A stretch of 64,000 nucleotides of DNA, from contig JASTWB010000026.1 of NCBI GenBank assembly GCA_032158295.1, positions 158,600 through 222,599 of the forward strand, written 5' to 3'. Below are positions 22,700-34,261 of this stretch, piece after piece. The DNA is from Pycnopodia helianthoides (taxonomy: Eukaryota > Echinodermata > Asteroidea > Forcipulatida > Asteriidae). How positions within the stretch are numbered: the stretch's first letter is position 1; every line of letters begins with the position of its first letter. The position numbers were made by a program, and so were the translations under genes. The notes beneath the pieces are model-generated. The model was not told the DNA's origin. It was given only the letters and a program-made list of their open reading frames with translations, and did not search any database.

Positions 22700-24230
22700 T
22701 GTCGTTTGGGAAAAAAAAAAATCGCGGGCGGGTGCGGCCCAACCAGAACATTTTGTGACCAAGAGTCTTCGGATCCAAGTGCTTTTAAAGATTCCACGTA
22801 AAGTGCTACATCTACCAATCTCACACCACTATGGCTATAATCCTGGACCATTTGATTTCTTAACACACAATCTTTACCCTTCCAAACGAAAAAAAAATAA
22901 ATAAAAATGTGTTAATGTCTTTGACAGTACCGAGCGGGGATTAGGAATAGACGATATAAAAAAAAATGTAAGTTTAGATAAAATTAGAGATTTAACCACT
23001 GTCACTTTTCCAAGCACAGTACGATTACGCTTAGACCACATAGCAAACTGCTTACGTAATGAAAACATCGCCTTATTGCAGTTTAGCGAAACCATTGAAT
23101 CTAAGTTAGTAGAAAAATCAACGCCACATACTTTGAAAGATCCTTTGTTGTCAACCCAGTTAACTTTTATCTCATTACAAAGCTTATCGACACTGTTTTT
23201 CTTCCAGCCAATCCACAAAGCGTTCGTTTTTTCAACGTTAACCTTAAAACCAGAAATGTTGGCAAATGACTGTGTCTAAGTTGTTGAAGGCGGAACGCAT
23301 AGAGGATTCAGAACTATTCAAAATGAGAACAGTGTCGTCCGCATATTGCGAAAGACAATATTCATTACTGCCCAACTCAATACCTTTAACATCTTTATCA
23401 TTACATAACATCATTGACAATACTTCTGCACAAAAAAGAAACAAAGGTTAGGACTTAAACCGTCTCCTTGTCTACAGCCTCTCTCGATGTTAAACGAATC
23501 GGATATAAATCCATTTAAAAGTACCGAGGAGGAGGCCTGATTATAATACAGTATAACCCAGTTTAGAATTGAGGGTCCGATACTGAAGCTTTTCATTACC
23601 TTTAAAACGAAATCGTAAGAGACAGAATCGAAGGCCTTAGAAATGAAAATACCTGGAATACTTTCAGAATCAGTAATATTAAGCAAAATCATACATGAGG
23701 TGGATGTTCTCGCCAATAAAACAACCGGCCATAACAGCTTTCTGTCTCTCGTAAATGCAATGGGAAAGGCAACCATTAAGCCTCTCAGCATTACAAGCTG
23801 AAGCAATTTTATACAAAGTGTTCAACAGTGAAATAGGGTAAAAATGTTAAAGGTTCTGGCGTTTTTTTTTTCCCCTTTAGGCAATAGAGTATTAAGGATC
23901 TCATACTGTTGTGTTACCGAAAGTTTACCTGAAAAAATATGCATAATTTAGCGACCTCAGAAAAATACCAGGCAAGCTTAGAGGAGAAATGCTTGTAAAA
24001 CTCGAAAAAAGCTAAAACCATTCCTGAAAGAATACAATTATTTGGCGTGTTTTTTCCCCTTTAGGCAATAGAGTATTAAGGATCTCATACTTTTGTGTTA
24101 CCGAAAGTTTACCTGAAAAAATATGCATAATTTAACGACCTCAGAAAAATACCAGGCAAGCTTAGAAGAGAAATGCTTGTAAAACTCGAAAAAAGCTAAA
24201 ACCATTCCTGAAAGAATACAATTAAGATTT
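22700..24230 (-). pseudogene. L1/Tx1-type LINE reverse transcriptase fragment, copy A
   Basis: On the minus strand from about 24.22 kb downward the order is: the linker before RT ('LAWYFSEVVKLCIFSGKLS'); RT motif A 'FISKAFDSVSYDFV'; 'ERGCRQGDGLSPNL'; motif C YADD (plus-strand 23334-23345) in 'CLSQYADDTVLILNSS'; and the thumb ('VDFSTNLDSMVSL', 'FAMWSKRNRTVLGK'). This order and these motifs are those of ORF2 of L1/Tx1-type LINEs. Frames change several times, so the copy is dead. The endonuclease is absent except for a fragment at 27.26-27.36 kb. The copy resembles the 46.45-48.58 kb copy closely. Confidence 0.8.
23872..24224. repeat. Tandem duplication of about 184 bp inside LINE copy A
   Basis: The stretch 'cccctttaggcaatagagta' to 'cctgaaagaatacaatta' occurs at 23872-24040 and again at 24056-24224 with few differences. 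It covers the LINE segment upstream of the RT domain and is not duplicated in copy B. Confidence 0.85.
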
Positions 24231-24784
24231 TACTTTTTGGAGGTGTTCCTTATACTTATTAAGAGTTGTTCTTGCAATAACACACCTTTAATGTGTTATA
24301 ATTAGTGAATGGTTATTAACAAAAAATAATAAATTGACCTCTGACCCCCAAGACATGTCCGGCGAAATGTATAAGTTTTTCAAGCCGTCAATACGATCGT
24401 CGGTGTAATGGGCAATAATGCGCTATGAAGAGCAGTAGGCTGGCGCCAACATCTTACTCTTCTGAGCAGATGATGTTTTACGAGGACGTCCTCTAGCTGC
24501 CCGTGTAGGAGATGACACGTCCTTTTTTGGGTCAATTTGTAGTGTAAATAATCTCGTTTAATTGCCTGTAAAGGCCAAGTGCACGAAAGCACGCGAATAC
24601 ACTAATCAAGATGCAATAAAAGTAACGCGTACCAAACCTTCTAACACCACACAAAGCATCTGTGTTACTAGGTTGGCCCCGCTAAAATCGTACATTGTAC
24701 GAGAACCCTGTATTCGCGTCATCTACTGTACTGCAGCATGCAGGGGGAGGTCTATGGGAGGTCTATGGGCCGCGGGTGCATTTT

Positions 24785-25170
24785 TTTTCTTTTTCTGCAG
24801 CACACGTCGGCAATGGAGTCACCTTGCAGTGATGCACCCAACCACAGTGCACTGGCACATATCAAGGAAAACATAACCATTTTAAAATGGTAGATCCCAA
24901 CCCCGTGATACCCCTTGATATCCTGCAGTGTACCAAAACACACGTTTTAGGAGTGGTGGCAATCAACAGGGGTCGTCAATTTGGCCAGGAAGTGTGGTGG
25001 AAAAAATGTTTCCCCATAGCTCATGCACAAACTCCTATCTCTGCGGCACGTGCGCCACAGAGCACTACCACAGCTTAGTGGTAAGGCATGTTGTGTCTGA
25101 CCGCTCTAGGTTCAATGGCCTTTTGTGAATGAAGGTCTTGTGATCTTGTGCCGACAGCAGACTGGTTTAA
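24785..25170 (+). repeat. Dispersed repeat, inverted copy at 49.52-49.91 kb
   Basis: Shares long near-identical stretches with the complement of 49520-49912: 'gtgtaccaaaacacacgttt', 'catagctcatgcacaaactc', 'ctctaggttcaatggccttt' and 'ggtcttgtgatcttgtgccg'. Some frames are open in both (one with 'CTNSY-CGTCA'), but stops and frame changes suggest decay. It is near LINE copy A here and inside LINE copy B there, so it may be part of a composite LINE-derived family. Confidence 0.7.
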
Positions 25171-25387
25171 CATACATAAATCACCCTGGACGCCCGGACG
25201 GACCGAGACGTGGATACTTGCTACTTAATTATTTAGCGTATGTTTTGTCTTTCTTTTTTCCATTCATTTATTAACTGGATATTTACTGGAATACATTAAA
25301 CAGATGGTAATCGTAACATTTTTAATAAAATAATTGCTCAGATGTAGTTCAACAGCTGCGACTGAAAATAAGACTAATATAATTTGT

Positions 25388-25431
25388 CCGCCATTTATGG
25401 GAGTCAAATTCTTGACTCCCATAAATGGCGG
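25388..25431. repeat. Perfect 20-bp hairpin with 4-nt loop
   Basis: The arm 'ccgccatttatgggagtcaa' is followed by ATTC and its exact complement. The stem is too short for a typical animal pre-miRNA and the loop too small. It may be the fused ends of a foldback element. Confidence 0.85.
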
Positions 25432-25734
25432 AGCGTTTTGTTTCGCGAAAGTTATCAAAAGCGAAGCATTTCTAAAACACGTTTGTGTGGATCGTTATAT
25501 TCTACTTTTTAAACATCTTTCCGACCGTGCTCAATATATATATAACGCTTGTTATAGCCCAAAAGCGTCCAACAGCGCCCAACCCGAAGGCAACGTGTTC
25601 CTTTAACTTTGCGAACTAGCACGGTCGGCCATTTTGTGAAGTCAACAATTTGACTTTAGTAGATACACCTACTAAAACCACTTCGACCATACTGGCCATT
25701 CCGTGATGAACTCTCGGTAGAAAATGGTCTTATC

Positions 25735-27109
25735 CTTAAGGGAAAACGCGTAGTTATCCCCGACGCTGACATTGTTTTGGCTAAGCTGCATGAAAAGACC
25801 AATTACGCACGAAGGACCGTGTGTATTGGTTGGACATCAATTGAGGAAACAGGCAGACAGTGCCACACATGTCAAGAATACCAGCGAACACAGACAAAAG
25901 AAACCCCTAATGCCACACAAAATACCAACAAGACCATGGAAGGCACCCGGTACTGATTTGCTTCACTTTGACGGTGCCAATGGTTGCATATTACTACTCA
26001 AAGTTCCCTTTCATTCGCAAAATGCCGCTACATTGCACCACTGAAGCTGTTGTAACCGCAACCAAACGACTGTTTCACCGACAGCTGGGGATTTGCACAT
26101 GTGACATCATCGCACCACTACCCCCAGTCGAACGGATTCATCAAACGCATGATTCAGACAGTTAAAAATGCGCTTAAGAAAGCCAAGGCAAGTGGCTTTG
26201 ATACCGACATGGCACTCCTTTGCATCCGTACCACACCGATTGACAGTGTCATTTCCAGTCCCGCTGAGATACTCCACGGTTGGAAAGTTCAGAGTAACTT
26301 ACTATTGAAGATCCGCAACACTTCTGTTCGCAAGGATAGCATCTCCAACCGCCTCCAACACAAATAAGACAAACATAAAGAGTATTACGACAAGCGCACT
26401 CGTAACGTACCACCATTGACACCTGGGCAAGCTATTCGTGTACAGCACCGTGTCACTGGACTCTGGTCGCCAGCCACTGTTCAACAGAAATGCCCTGAAC
26501 CGCGATCCTATCTTGTCAGTAAACCCAACGGTTCAATTCTACGCAGAAACCGCCGACAACTTCAGTTCAATGAACCCACAAAGAAGGCGGTCACCTTCTC
26601 CTTGGATACCTCGCAACATCGATTCCAGTCAACCCCACAACAACCCACATCTTTGCCCGACAAGGAACTACCATAATGGACATGACAATTAGTGAACTGC
26701 CCATGCTAAACCATACGTAACACGATCTGAAAGAGTTGTGAACAAACCGAACAAACTTTCCTTATATGTTTTATTATATGCTGATTTTGATTTTATGCTG
26801 ATTTGTTATATCTGCCAGAGTTGACTAATTTTAACACCTCAAACAAATGCCGTAGAAGAGTTAGACAGAACGTTTTTGGAAAACTTCTAGAAAACAACAA
26901 AACTTGTTTATTCACAAATTATCCTTCAAGTTGTTTACAATCAGACTTTTTCTATTTTTCGAAAAAAGGTTTTGTTGTTGCTAATTTTTGCCCATGTTCA
27001 TATTCATGCATTTATAAGAACTGGACCTCTTTTTATCTTTTTCTCAAACGATTCAAGTTCAGGAAGAAAAAAATACTTGAGTAAGATTTTTTTATTGAAC
27101 AAAGGGGGA
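25735..27109 (+). pseudogene. Ty3/gypsy integrase 3' half, decayed
   Basis: In scattered frames the order is: 'CHTCQEYQRTQTKE', the end of the HHCC zinc-binding part; a piece with 'LLHFDGAN'; 'HHYPQSNGFIKRM'; 'ALLCIRTTPIDS'; and the C-terminal domain 'RVQHRVTGLWSPATVQ' and 'GSILRRNRRQLQFNEP'. This is the classical Ty3/gypsy integrase. The catalytic glutamate of the D,D35E triad, usually in the NGFIERM block, is lysine here. The H2C2 and core regions are frameshifted, and protease, RT and RNase H are absent. A polypurine tract 'aaaggggga' (27101-27109) precedes the 3' LTR. Confidence 0.75.
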
Positions 27110-27248
27110 TGTAACATACCCAGTACTTTCTATGATTAACTACCACCAAGAGGTGGCGCCCTTTGCCAAACATGTATAGCTGAGACATGTCAGGAGTCCT
27201 TAATAAAACACACACGGAGTTGAGTCAAGAATAACACCGCTTGTCACA
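27110..27248 (+). mobile_element. 3' LTR of the gypsy element (139 bp)
   Basis: Begins TGTAACA immediately after the polypurine tract and ends TGTCACA, giving imperfect 7-bp terminal inverted repeats in the TG..CA form. It contains an AATAAA at 27202-27207. No 5' LTR was found, so the exact end is supported only by the terminal inverted repeat and by the start of LINE-like sequence just after. Confidence 0.6.
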
Positions 27249-27254
27249 GAGTCT

Positions 27255-27360
27255 TTTTGATGTGATCTGCCCAGCATCTTTACAATCGCAGCTTACAACT
27301 TTGGTGTTGATTTCACAATAAATCAGAAAGAATCCAGTCTGGATTGTTTAATTATAACAA
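27255..27360 (-). pseudogene. L1/Tx1-type LINE endonuclease fragment
   Basis: The minus strand reads 'KQSRLDSFWIYCEINTKVVS' followed by 'CDCK', matching the plus-strand sequence at 48.63-48.72 kb ('SRLDSF', 'ELNTKFVSCDIKPGYRTDHS'). This is the C-terminal part of an apurinic-like endonuclease. The fragment abuts the LTR end. Confidence 0.6.
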
Positions 27361-27486
27361 CTTCAATAACCCTTCAGCTAGGAGCAAGGTGTTAGAAATG
27401 TGTAATTATTTTGATTGTATTGATGTGTTGCGTATACATAATCCATACCTCAGAAGATACACATGAATGCAATCCCACTCGCTCAA

Positions 27487-27947
27487 AACCCTCGGAGAAG
27501 CGGGCCCTTTTGTATAACGCGTGTCCTCCAGGTGGAGGATTTTATCACCACTCAGTTTTGTAGGTCAATGACCCCCTCCTGCAGGCCCAAAGCAATTTTA
27601 ATCCCCACAGGGCTTTTGTCTGGGCCAGCAGCGTGTGTTATTTACGATCTGTTTTAGCTCTGGGCGGCACAGGGTTGACACAAAGAGATAATGGCACAAG
27701 GAGTTGGCTCACTAAGATAGCAAGTTACAATTCCCAAGGGCATTGCTGTCCCTTGGGACTGCTGTCATTCAATAATTCCTACTCGGCAGTGGTTATAGCC
27801 TGGCCAATGGAAGTTTACAGGCTTGTGGTGTATACAGGGGGTGAGAAATACAGAAAATCGTGGCTTTTTTGGCCCATTGAAAAAACAATTACGACCATAT
27901 TTTGAATATGTGGAGAATTTGTTCATCACGTTGCTTCTCCGAGGGTT
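27487..27947. mobile_element. Candidate 461-bp element with 15-bp TIRs
   Basis: Perfect 15-bp inverted repeats 'aaccctcggagaagc' (27487-27501) and its complement (27933-27947) bound a non-coding stretch that also holds a hairpin (ccaaggg...cccttgg, about 27735-27757). No target-site duplication is evident, so the call is tentative. Confidence 0.4.
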
Positions 27948-27989
27948 CTGCGCTGCACTATGCCAGTCAAAAGCGTCCGTCCCCCATCG

Positions 27990-29045
27990 CACAGTCATCT
28001 GCAGTACGGTTTGAAATTGCGTATAAAACTAATTTGGCTGCTCACAAACTCTTTTAACATGGTACCATTCGATTCGGAATCGTTCACTCAACCCCAAGAA
28101 AAAAAAAAAATAAATAAAACAAAATCAAAATAAATTTGTGTTTATTTTTAACCCAAATCCATCAAAATCCAACGTTCATGCTTCCGTTACACCATTACAG
28201 TATCGCACTGTTTGCTGCAGTAGCGTGTGAAATTGCGTGTAAAACTATTTTGGCTGCTCACAAACTCTTCTAACATGGTATCATTAGACTCAGAAAACGT
28301 TCACTGAATCCCCAAAACAACAAACAATGAAGAAAACAAATGTTCCTAGGGGGTAAGCACAATCAGTTGAAACAAAAAAAACGATTTTTTGCAAAAATCC
28401 CATTTTTATGCTCCGCGGCTGCACTATCGCACGGTCCGCTGCCGTACCGTGTAAAATTGCGTGTAAAACTAATTTGGTTGCTCACAAAGTCATTAGACTC
28501 AGAAACGTTAACTGAATCTCCAGAAAAAAAAAAAAAAAAAAAAAAAAAATCAAACAAATGTCCCTGGATGGTAAGCACACTCAGTTGCAAAAATAAAAAT
28601 GTTACCATTTTTTGTTACCATTTTTTTTTTTTTTTTTTTCACTGCTTTCCAGTGCTTTCCAGTCTTCTGAGAAACAAGATATATTATTTACTTGGCCTAC
28701 CCGAAACCACAACCTGCACCTGGTGTCTGCCTGATGTCTGGAACAGTGACAGGATGATTGATTGCCCCAAGTAACGGCGGCTAGATCTAAGACCTTGGAG
28801 CGTGTCAATGGGGTTAGAGTTAGCCTCAGGGGTATATATTGGGCCTCAAGGGAATTATATGGGGCTTCGAAGTTAAAGGTAACTGTAGGTTGAAGACGCA
28901 CCCCAAGCTAATTCTGCTGGTACTAGTGCTATCCGGCTATGGTCCATTGAGGAACTTAACAAAAAAAAACGTGATTTTTGACTGTACCGTTAATGAGTAA
29001 ACACATTTGTTTACAACGGTACAGTCGATGACTGCGCGAGAGTGC
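27990..29045. repeat. Dispersed repeat cluster, inverted relative of 12.1-12.95 kb
   Basis: Three copies of 'aattgcgtgtaaaactaatt'/'gctcacaaactcttctaaca' occur near 28020, 28225 and 28455, plus the 'gagtaaacacatttgtttac' piece near 28.99 kb. Poly-A (28524-28549) and poly-T (from 28620) tracts lie within. These match the complement of the cluster near 12.1-12.95 kb. Confidence 0.65.
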
Positions 29046-29057
29046 AGCGCAGGTTAA

Positions 29058-32000
29058 ACCATTTTCTGCATTATCTCTGTAACACGGCGGGCAAAAAGGA
29101 TTAATGATGTGTCTGTACCTATGTTTTGAAGGTCAGAGAGTAGGATTAAGACATTTCTGAAATAGTAATACAAAATGTTCATAAATATGCAAATTAGTGG
29201 CCGCCATTACATATTTTTTTCCCCTATATTTTTGTAACTAGGCAAGCTAAAATTACAAATGAAACGTGTTTACCTATGTTTTGAAGGTCAAATAATAGAA
29301 GTAAGACATTTCTGAAGTAATTAGTGGAACATTACTCATAAATATGCAAAATAGTTACCGCCATTACCAAAAAATAGTGTTTTCTCGTATATCTCTGTAA
29401 CTAGTCAAACAAACATTACGATTGAAGTGTCTTTTCCTATGTTTTGAGGGTCAAGCAATGTGATCAGTGATGAGCCAGATGCCTAAATACGCAAATGAGC
29501 TAGTATTGCTACAATACTTAATTATGCAAATGAGCTAGTATAGCTACCAATGAATTGCATAACTATTTATGTATCAATGCTAAAATGTTAGGTTCTGAAT
29601 CACCATAGTCCTGATTCACCATGTGTTACCATCCCAAATCAACTGGCTCAGGTATGGCACAGTGGGCATTTCTCGAAATCATTGCTTGATAGCGTACATG
29701 TATCAAATTGAGGCGGAGAGTTTCACTCATTGAGGCATGGTTTCTGGTTTCCCAGTTTTCTAGAACAATGCAATTCTGATTTGCTAAGTAGGGATGTGGT
29801 GACACACCCATTGAATGCATGCAATGACAAAATATTTGTTCCTGTTTAAAACTCGTGGTAGGTTGGTAGGTTATTGAAAGCCGCATATATTGCCGTTTCA
29901 TGGCGGGACCAGACAACATCCAAAGGCATTCACATTGTGCACGTGAGAAGTTGGAAACTAAAAGCACAAAACCAGTATTCATACTATTGGTAGCTATACT
30001 AGCTCATTTGCGTATTTATCCATTAAACAACAACTGGCTGTGCAGGGCATGTAACACCAACCTAGTGTCAGCTTCTTTATGTTTGACAATCTAACTTCAG
30101 GTTCTTCTCTGAAACAAGAATGTGCTGATCATCAGGTGCCTGAAAACACAGTTTCTCAGATAGGAAATGTGCAAGATCAATTTTATTATCAGGACAGGAA
30201 GCCACATAAGTTATTCTGTTTTTTGGAAGAGGGACATTACGACCATCAACAGGCCGCCTGATTGGTCAAGAGGCGTATGTTTCTTGTCCTGGTAGCAACG
30301 GGACCATTGAATGTCTTTTCTCTGTATCTGCCCAACAAAACGAAGTTGACAAAGACAAAACAACTATCCCGAAGGCAGGTAGAAACGTTCTCCGATGCCT
30401 TGTTACTGCCTATGAAGCCGGTTGTCCAGTTAACACTTGCCAGCTGTTATGATGCACGAGCTTCTGCCAGTTCCCATATCACTTGCTGAACCAAGTCCAA
30501 TCTGGCAGTTAAACTCAACTAAGACATAGGCTATCCTGAAGCTATTTAATATAATGACTCGTCATCTTGAGAAGAGACAATCAAGGATGCCACCAAAAGG
30601 TCCGCATCGCAGTCTTCAAAGAGCACCATCAATTGCTGAAGTTGGAGAGTGCCAGCAGTGGTAATCACTGACCTGGACTTGGTTGATGACAATTGTCTCC
30701 TCTCCAACACGGTGGAACAAGCACAAGAAGTGCTTGCAGCTGTTGAGCTCCAATTTAGCAGAGTGTGGCTTCAGTTAAACTCAAAGGAGACCAAGATGAT
30801 GGCGTTCAACTCGGAAGACAGTTTTATCGCTTCCCAAGAGGTTGTTGAGGAGTTCAAATACATTTGTGCCCACAAATGATCAACTTAGAGCTAGATGAGA
30901 GTGAGGAAAGCTCTGCCATGGAAGGCCCTTCATGGCATGAGCGAGTGTGTGTGGAGATCTGGTCTGACCAACGACACCAAGAGGTGTCTACAGTTAAGTC
31001 TGTACTTCTTCATGGAGCCAAGACGTGGACTATGACAGCTATGCCCGAGAGAGAACTATAGACTGCGTCTACACCCGAATGCTAAGGATGGCACTCAACG
31101 ACCGCATGTCCAGCTCTATGGCACCCTGCTCAGAGTATCTGCAAAGGTCAGGGAACGAAGGATAAGGTCGGCTGACCACTGTTTGTGTCATTTGGAGCTA
31201 CATGAACATGTAGTCTCTGCGTGCCCATTAGTGCTGTTTGAACCCCGTTGATTGAGCTACTGTAGGAGAAGGGGCATGAGGAGAATCACCAGCAGAAGAA
31301 GGGCGCACGGCAACAGGAACCTGCTGAGATGAGGACGCCGATGATGCTAGGCCAGGCTGAGCCAAAAGCAACCGTCAGGAGGCTCCCTGGATGGTATCGG
31401 CTGAAGACGACCTCTCACATTCTACTGCTAAAAAGCTTAGAAATCCATGAACTCACATAGGAGACAGTTCAATCTTCAGAGACATTGTGTGCAGAATAAA
31501 TATTGTGCATACACTGTTGTTCTCTAAGACTGGGAAACTATAATCAATGTCCCCAACAAGGGTGCTCTCTGCTCCAATGTGATGCATGTACTCTATCAAG
31601 TAATGCTTGGAGAAATGCTCATTGTGCCATACCTGAGCCTGTTGACATGGGATGGGAACACATGGTGATTCAGGACTATAGTCCATACTGATATCATTTG
31701 GTCCACTTCCTGAAAGTTACCTGAAAATGATTGCGTTTGCATGCCAAAAGCAATGCAGGATGCAACATTAAAAGTGCTGCAAATCTAGGTTACAATGCAT
31801 AGCAATGTGTACATGTCAGTGACAGATTCATCAAACTCCTTGTATGAATACGATTATAGTTTTAAACAAACAGTTTATTCTATACCCAACTAGTTTTTTG
31901 GGGTAAAGTTTGGAACCTAACATTTTAGCACTGATGCATGAATTGATTGGTAGCTATACTAGCTTATTTGCATAATTAAGTATTGGTAGCTATAACAGCT

Positions 32001-32616
32001 CATTTGAAAAAGCGTCTGTCTTTAATCACTGATCACATTGCTTGACCCTCAAAACATAGGTACAGACACTTAATTTGTCATGTTTGTTTGCCTAGTTACA
32101 GAGATATAGGAGAACAATTTGTTAAATGGCGGCCACTAATTTGCATATTTTTTAATGCGTATGTTTACCACTAAAATACTGCAGAATTGTCAAGTGATTC
32201 TTTCCGTTGACCTTCAAAACATAGGTAAACACATTTCATTATTTGCCATGTTTGCTTGCCTATTTACATAATTATAGGAACATTTTGTTTTATGTAATGG
32301 CAATCACTAATTAACATACTTATGAGTATTGTGTTTCACTAATTACTTCAGAATTATATTAACTATATTCTCTGACCTTCAAAATATAGGTAAAGACTTT
32401 TCATTTGTCATGTTTGCTTGCCTTGTTGCATAGATAGTTTGAGAAAAACGATTTTTCTGTAATGGCGGCTACTAATTTGCATATTTATGAGTATTATTTA
32501 CCACTAATTACTTCAAAAATTCCTTAATCCTATTCTCTGACCTTCAATACATAGGTACAGATATATCATTTGTCATTTTTGCTCTCTGGGTTACAGAGAT
32601 ATTGCAGAAAATGGTT
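29058..32616. mobile_element. Large composite foldback element (3.56 kb)
   Basis: Termini 'aaccattttctgcattatct' (29058 onward) and its near-complement at 32590-32616 begin inverted arms of about 0.9-1.1 kb. Further matches inside the arms are: 'cctatgttttgaaggtca', 'atgcaaattagtggccgcc', 'aactggctcaggtatggcac' (29641) against 31.62-31.65 kb, and 'ggtttcccagttttctagaa' against 31.52-31.55 kb. The arms carry internal direct repeats of about 100-150 bp with 'gaccttcaaaacataggta'. The centre (about 30.0-31.44 kb) holds a LINE RT fragment, probably a later insertion or captured cargo. Confidence 0.7.
30640..31300 (+). pseudogene. Non-LTR reverse transcriptase C-terminal fragment
   Basis: Frames read 'VITDLDLVDDNCLLSNTVEQ' (motif C, with VDD in place of FADD/YADD), 'WLQLNSKETKMMAFN', 'VLLHGAKTWTMTAMPE' (LLYGSEAWT-type block) and, in another frame, the 'TPEC..RMAL'-like segment. 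The order is that of RTE/Proto2-like LINE-type RTs common in invertebrate genomes. Frameshifts and the lost aromatic residue of motif C indicate a dead copy. It lies in the centre of the large foldback element. Confidence 0.6.
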
Positions 32617-32990
32617 CAAGAAAGGCTCAAAATTTGCAATGTTACGGCCATTTTGTTAATGCAAATTAGATGGTCAAAAATTCAAAATAACCCCTGGGAA
32701 CCGTTTTTTTTCAGAATCAGCATGCCCGAATTATGTTAAAACACCTGGTTCCCCACTTTTACTCAAAAATGTTCCTTGAACCTTATAAAAAGGCCCCTTT
32801 TCAGAAATCCCACTAATCTACACGAAATAAGGTATAGGTGCTCCATGTTGAGTAACTTAACATTTAATAGCGGCTAAAACGAGTATAAAATGTTGCTTTT
32901 GAGTTGCATTCATTTTCCAAACAAATTGATAAACACGGTAGACGAAAAAAAAAAAAAAAAAAAAAAAAAAGGTTTTACCCCATCAGGTTA

Positions 32991-33269
32991 TACGGAGCCC
33001 CTAAAGGGACAGGTAAAACAAAAAAGTGAAAAGGTTAATTAAAACAAAATCCAATATCGTTCCCTCGAAATTATTTCGTTCCCTCGAATTAGTATTTCGT
33101 TCCCCCGAAATATGATTTCGTTCACTCGAAACAGTATTTCGTTCCCTCGAAACGTTATTTCGTTCCCTCGAAATAATTTCGTTACCACGAAATATTAATT
33201 CGTTCCCTCGAAATAACTTTTTGTTACCTTTTCATTTTTTTTTGTACCTGTCCCTTTAGGGGCTCCGTA
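32991..33269. mobile_element. TTTCGTTCCCTCGAAA foldback element, short copy
   Basis: Bounded by inverted repeats of about 24 bp starting TACGGAGCCCCTAAAGGGAC. The interior is about nine near-palindromic units of the type 'atttcgttccctcgaaat', each self-complementary (TTTCG...CGAAA). Flanks 'aggtta' and 'ggttta' are similar and may be a worn target duplication. No coding capacity. Confidence 0.75.
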
Positions 33270-33299
33270 GGTTTACAGAGTAGAAGTAGACCTATTTTT

Positions 33300-34255
33300 C
33301 TCTTAAAGCACGCACATCGCAAAATATAAATAAGGAGGTAATTTTAACTAGGGCCTTTGTGACACGTACCTGTTACGTGTGTTTTCCCATTGCCCATGCA
33401 ATATTGCTAGCAACGAATTGGAAGGTAAGGTGTATTCTGATGATCTAACATTTTGTATCTACTTTTCTAATATCAAGATCAACATGGCAGTAGAAAATAA
33501 GATCACTGATGCAGTAGGAATGCACTTTTTGGGGCGGTTAGGCCAGCTTTTTTTGTACCGTACGCCACGGGACTGGACCCTAACGGGTCGAGCGAGCCTA
33601 ATGTGCCAACCGATGAAGCACATAGATTGAAGCAGAGACACAGCTCTAAAGAAGATTTCGCTTTCGATGGTGGTGGGTTTATCAAAGTAACAAAAAAGCG
33701 ATTGGTGTTCGTCAAAAATCAATATAAAGGAGCAGGACAGAGCACTAACATGGGTGGCATTCATCCTTAGGAAGGAATTATCACGTAGCGTTGCACTGCC
33801 GTCTCCAGTAAACCCATCTCACTCAGCATCTCAGCCAAGCCACAAAACACGACCACCACCCATACTACAATGATGAGGAGGTTTTGGAGTTTGGCAATTC
33901 CACAATATTGGGCACAACAGTGTAACATGAGAGGGGAACATGAAATAATAATAACAACATGAAGTATGATGTCATGTATTTTTGTATGTGTACATGTACA
34001 TTCAAAGGCACATTAAGGTTGGGGTTTGGGAAAACAAAGGTAAACGACCGAGTATTTACGAAACTGGAGGATATTAACAAAAACATTGTTACCGTTTGGT
34101 AGAAGTTGTACTTAAATAAATTAATTGGCCCAATGTTGTCTACATTTCTACAGACCCTTAGTGATAGTTAACAGCAACAATTTTGAAAGCCTCTATCCTG
34201 GCTATTTGAGAAATTGTACACAAGATTAAGAAATGCTTGGGAAAAAGCGGAATAA
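33300..34255. other. Intron DNA with block shared with unit 1
   Basis: About 33930-34090 matches 50060-50215 ('aataataataacaacatg', 'tttttgtatgtgtacatgta', 'caaaggcacattaaggttgg', 'accgagtatttacgaa'). This is part of the intron duplicated with the Ig2-type exon. At about 33.46-33.76 kb there is open reading on both strands that I could not assign. Confidence 0.55.
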
Positions 34256-34261
34256 AATCTA

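Noticed and set aside
33040..33230. Regular spaced repeats resembling a CRISPR array
   Set aside because: Units are themselves palindromic, adjacent with no unique spacers, and bounded by inverted transposon-like ends in a eukaryotic genome.
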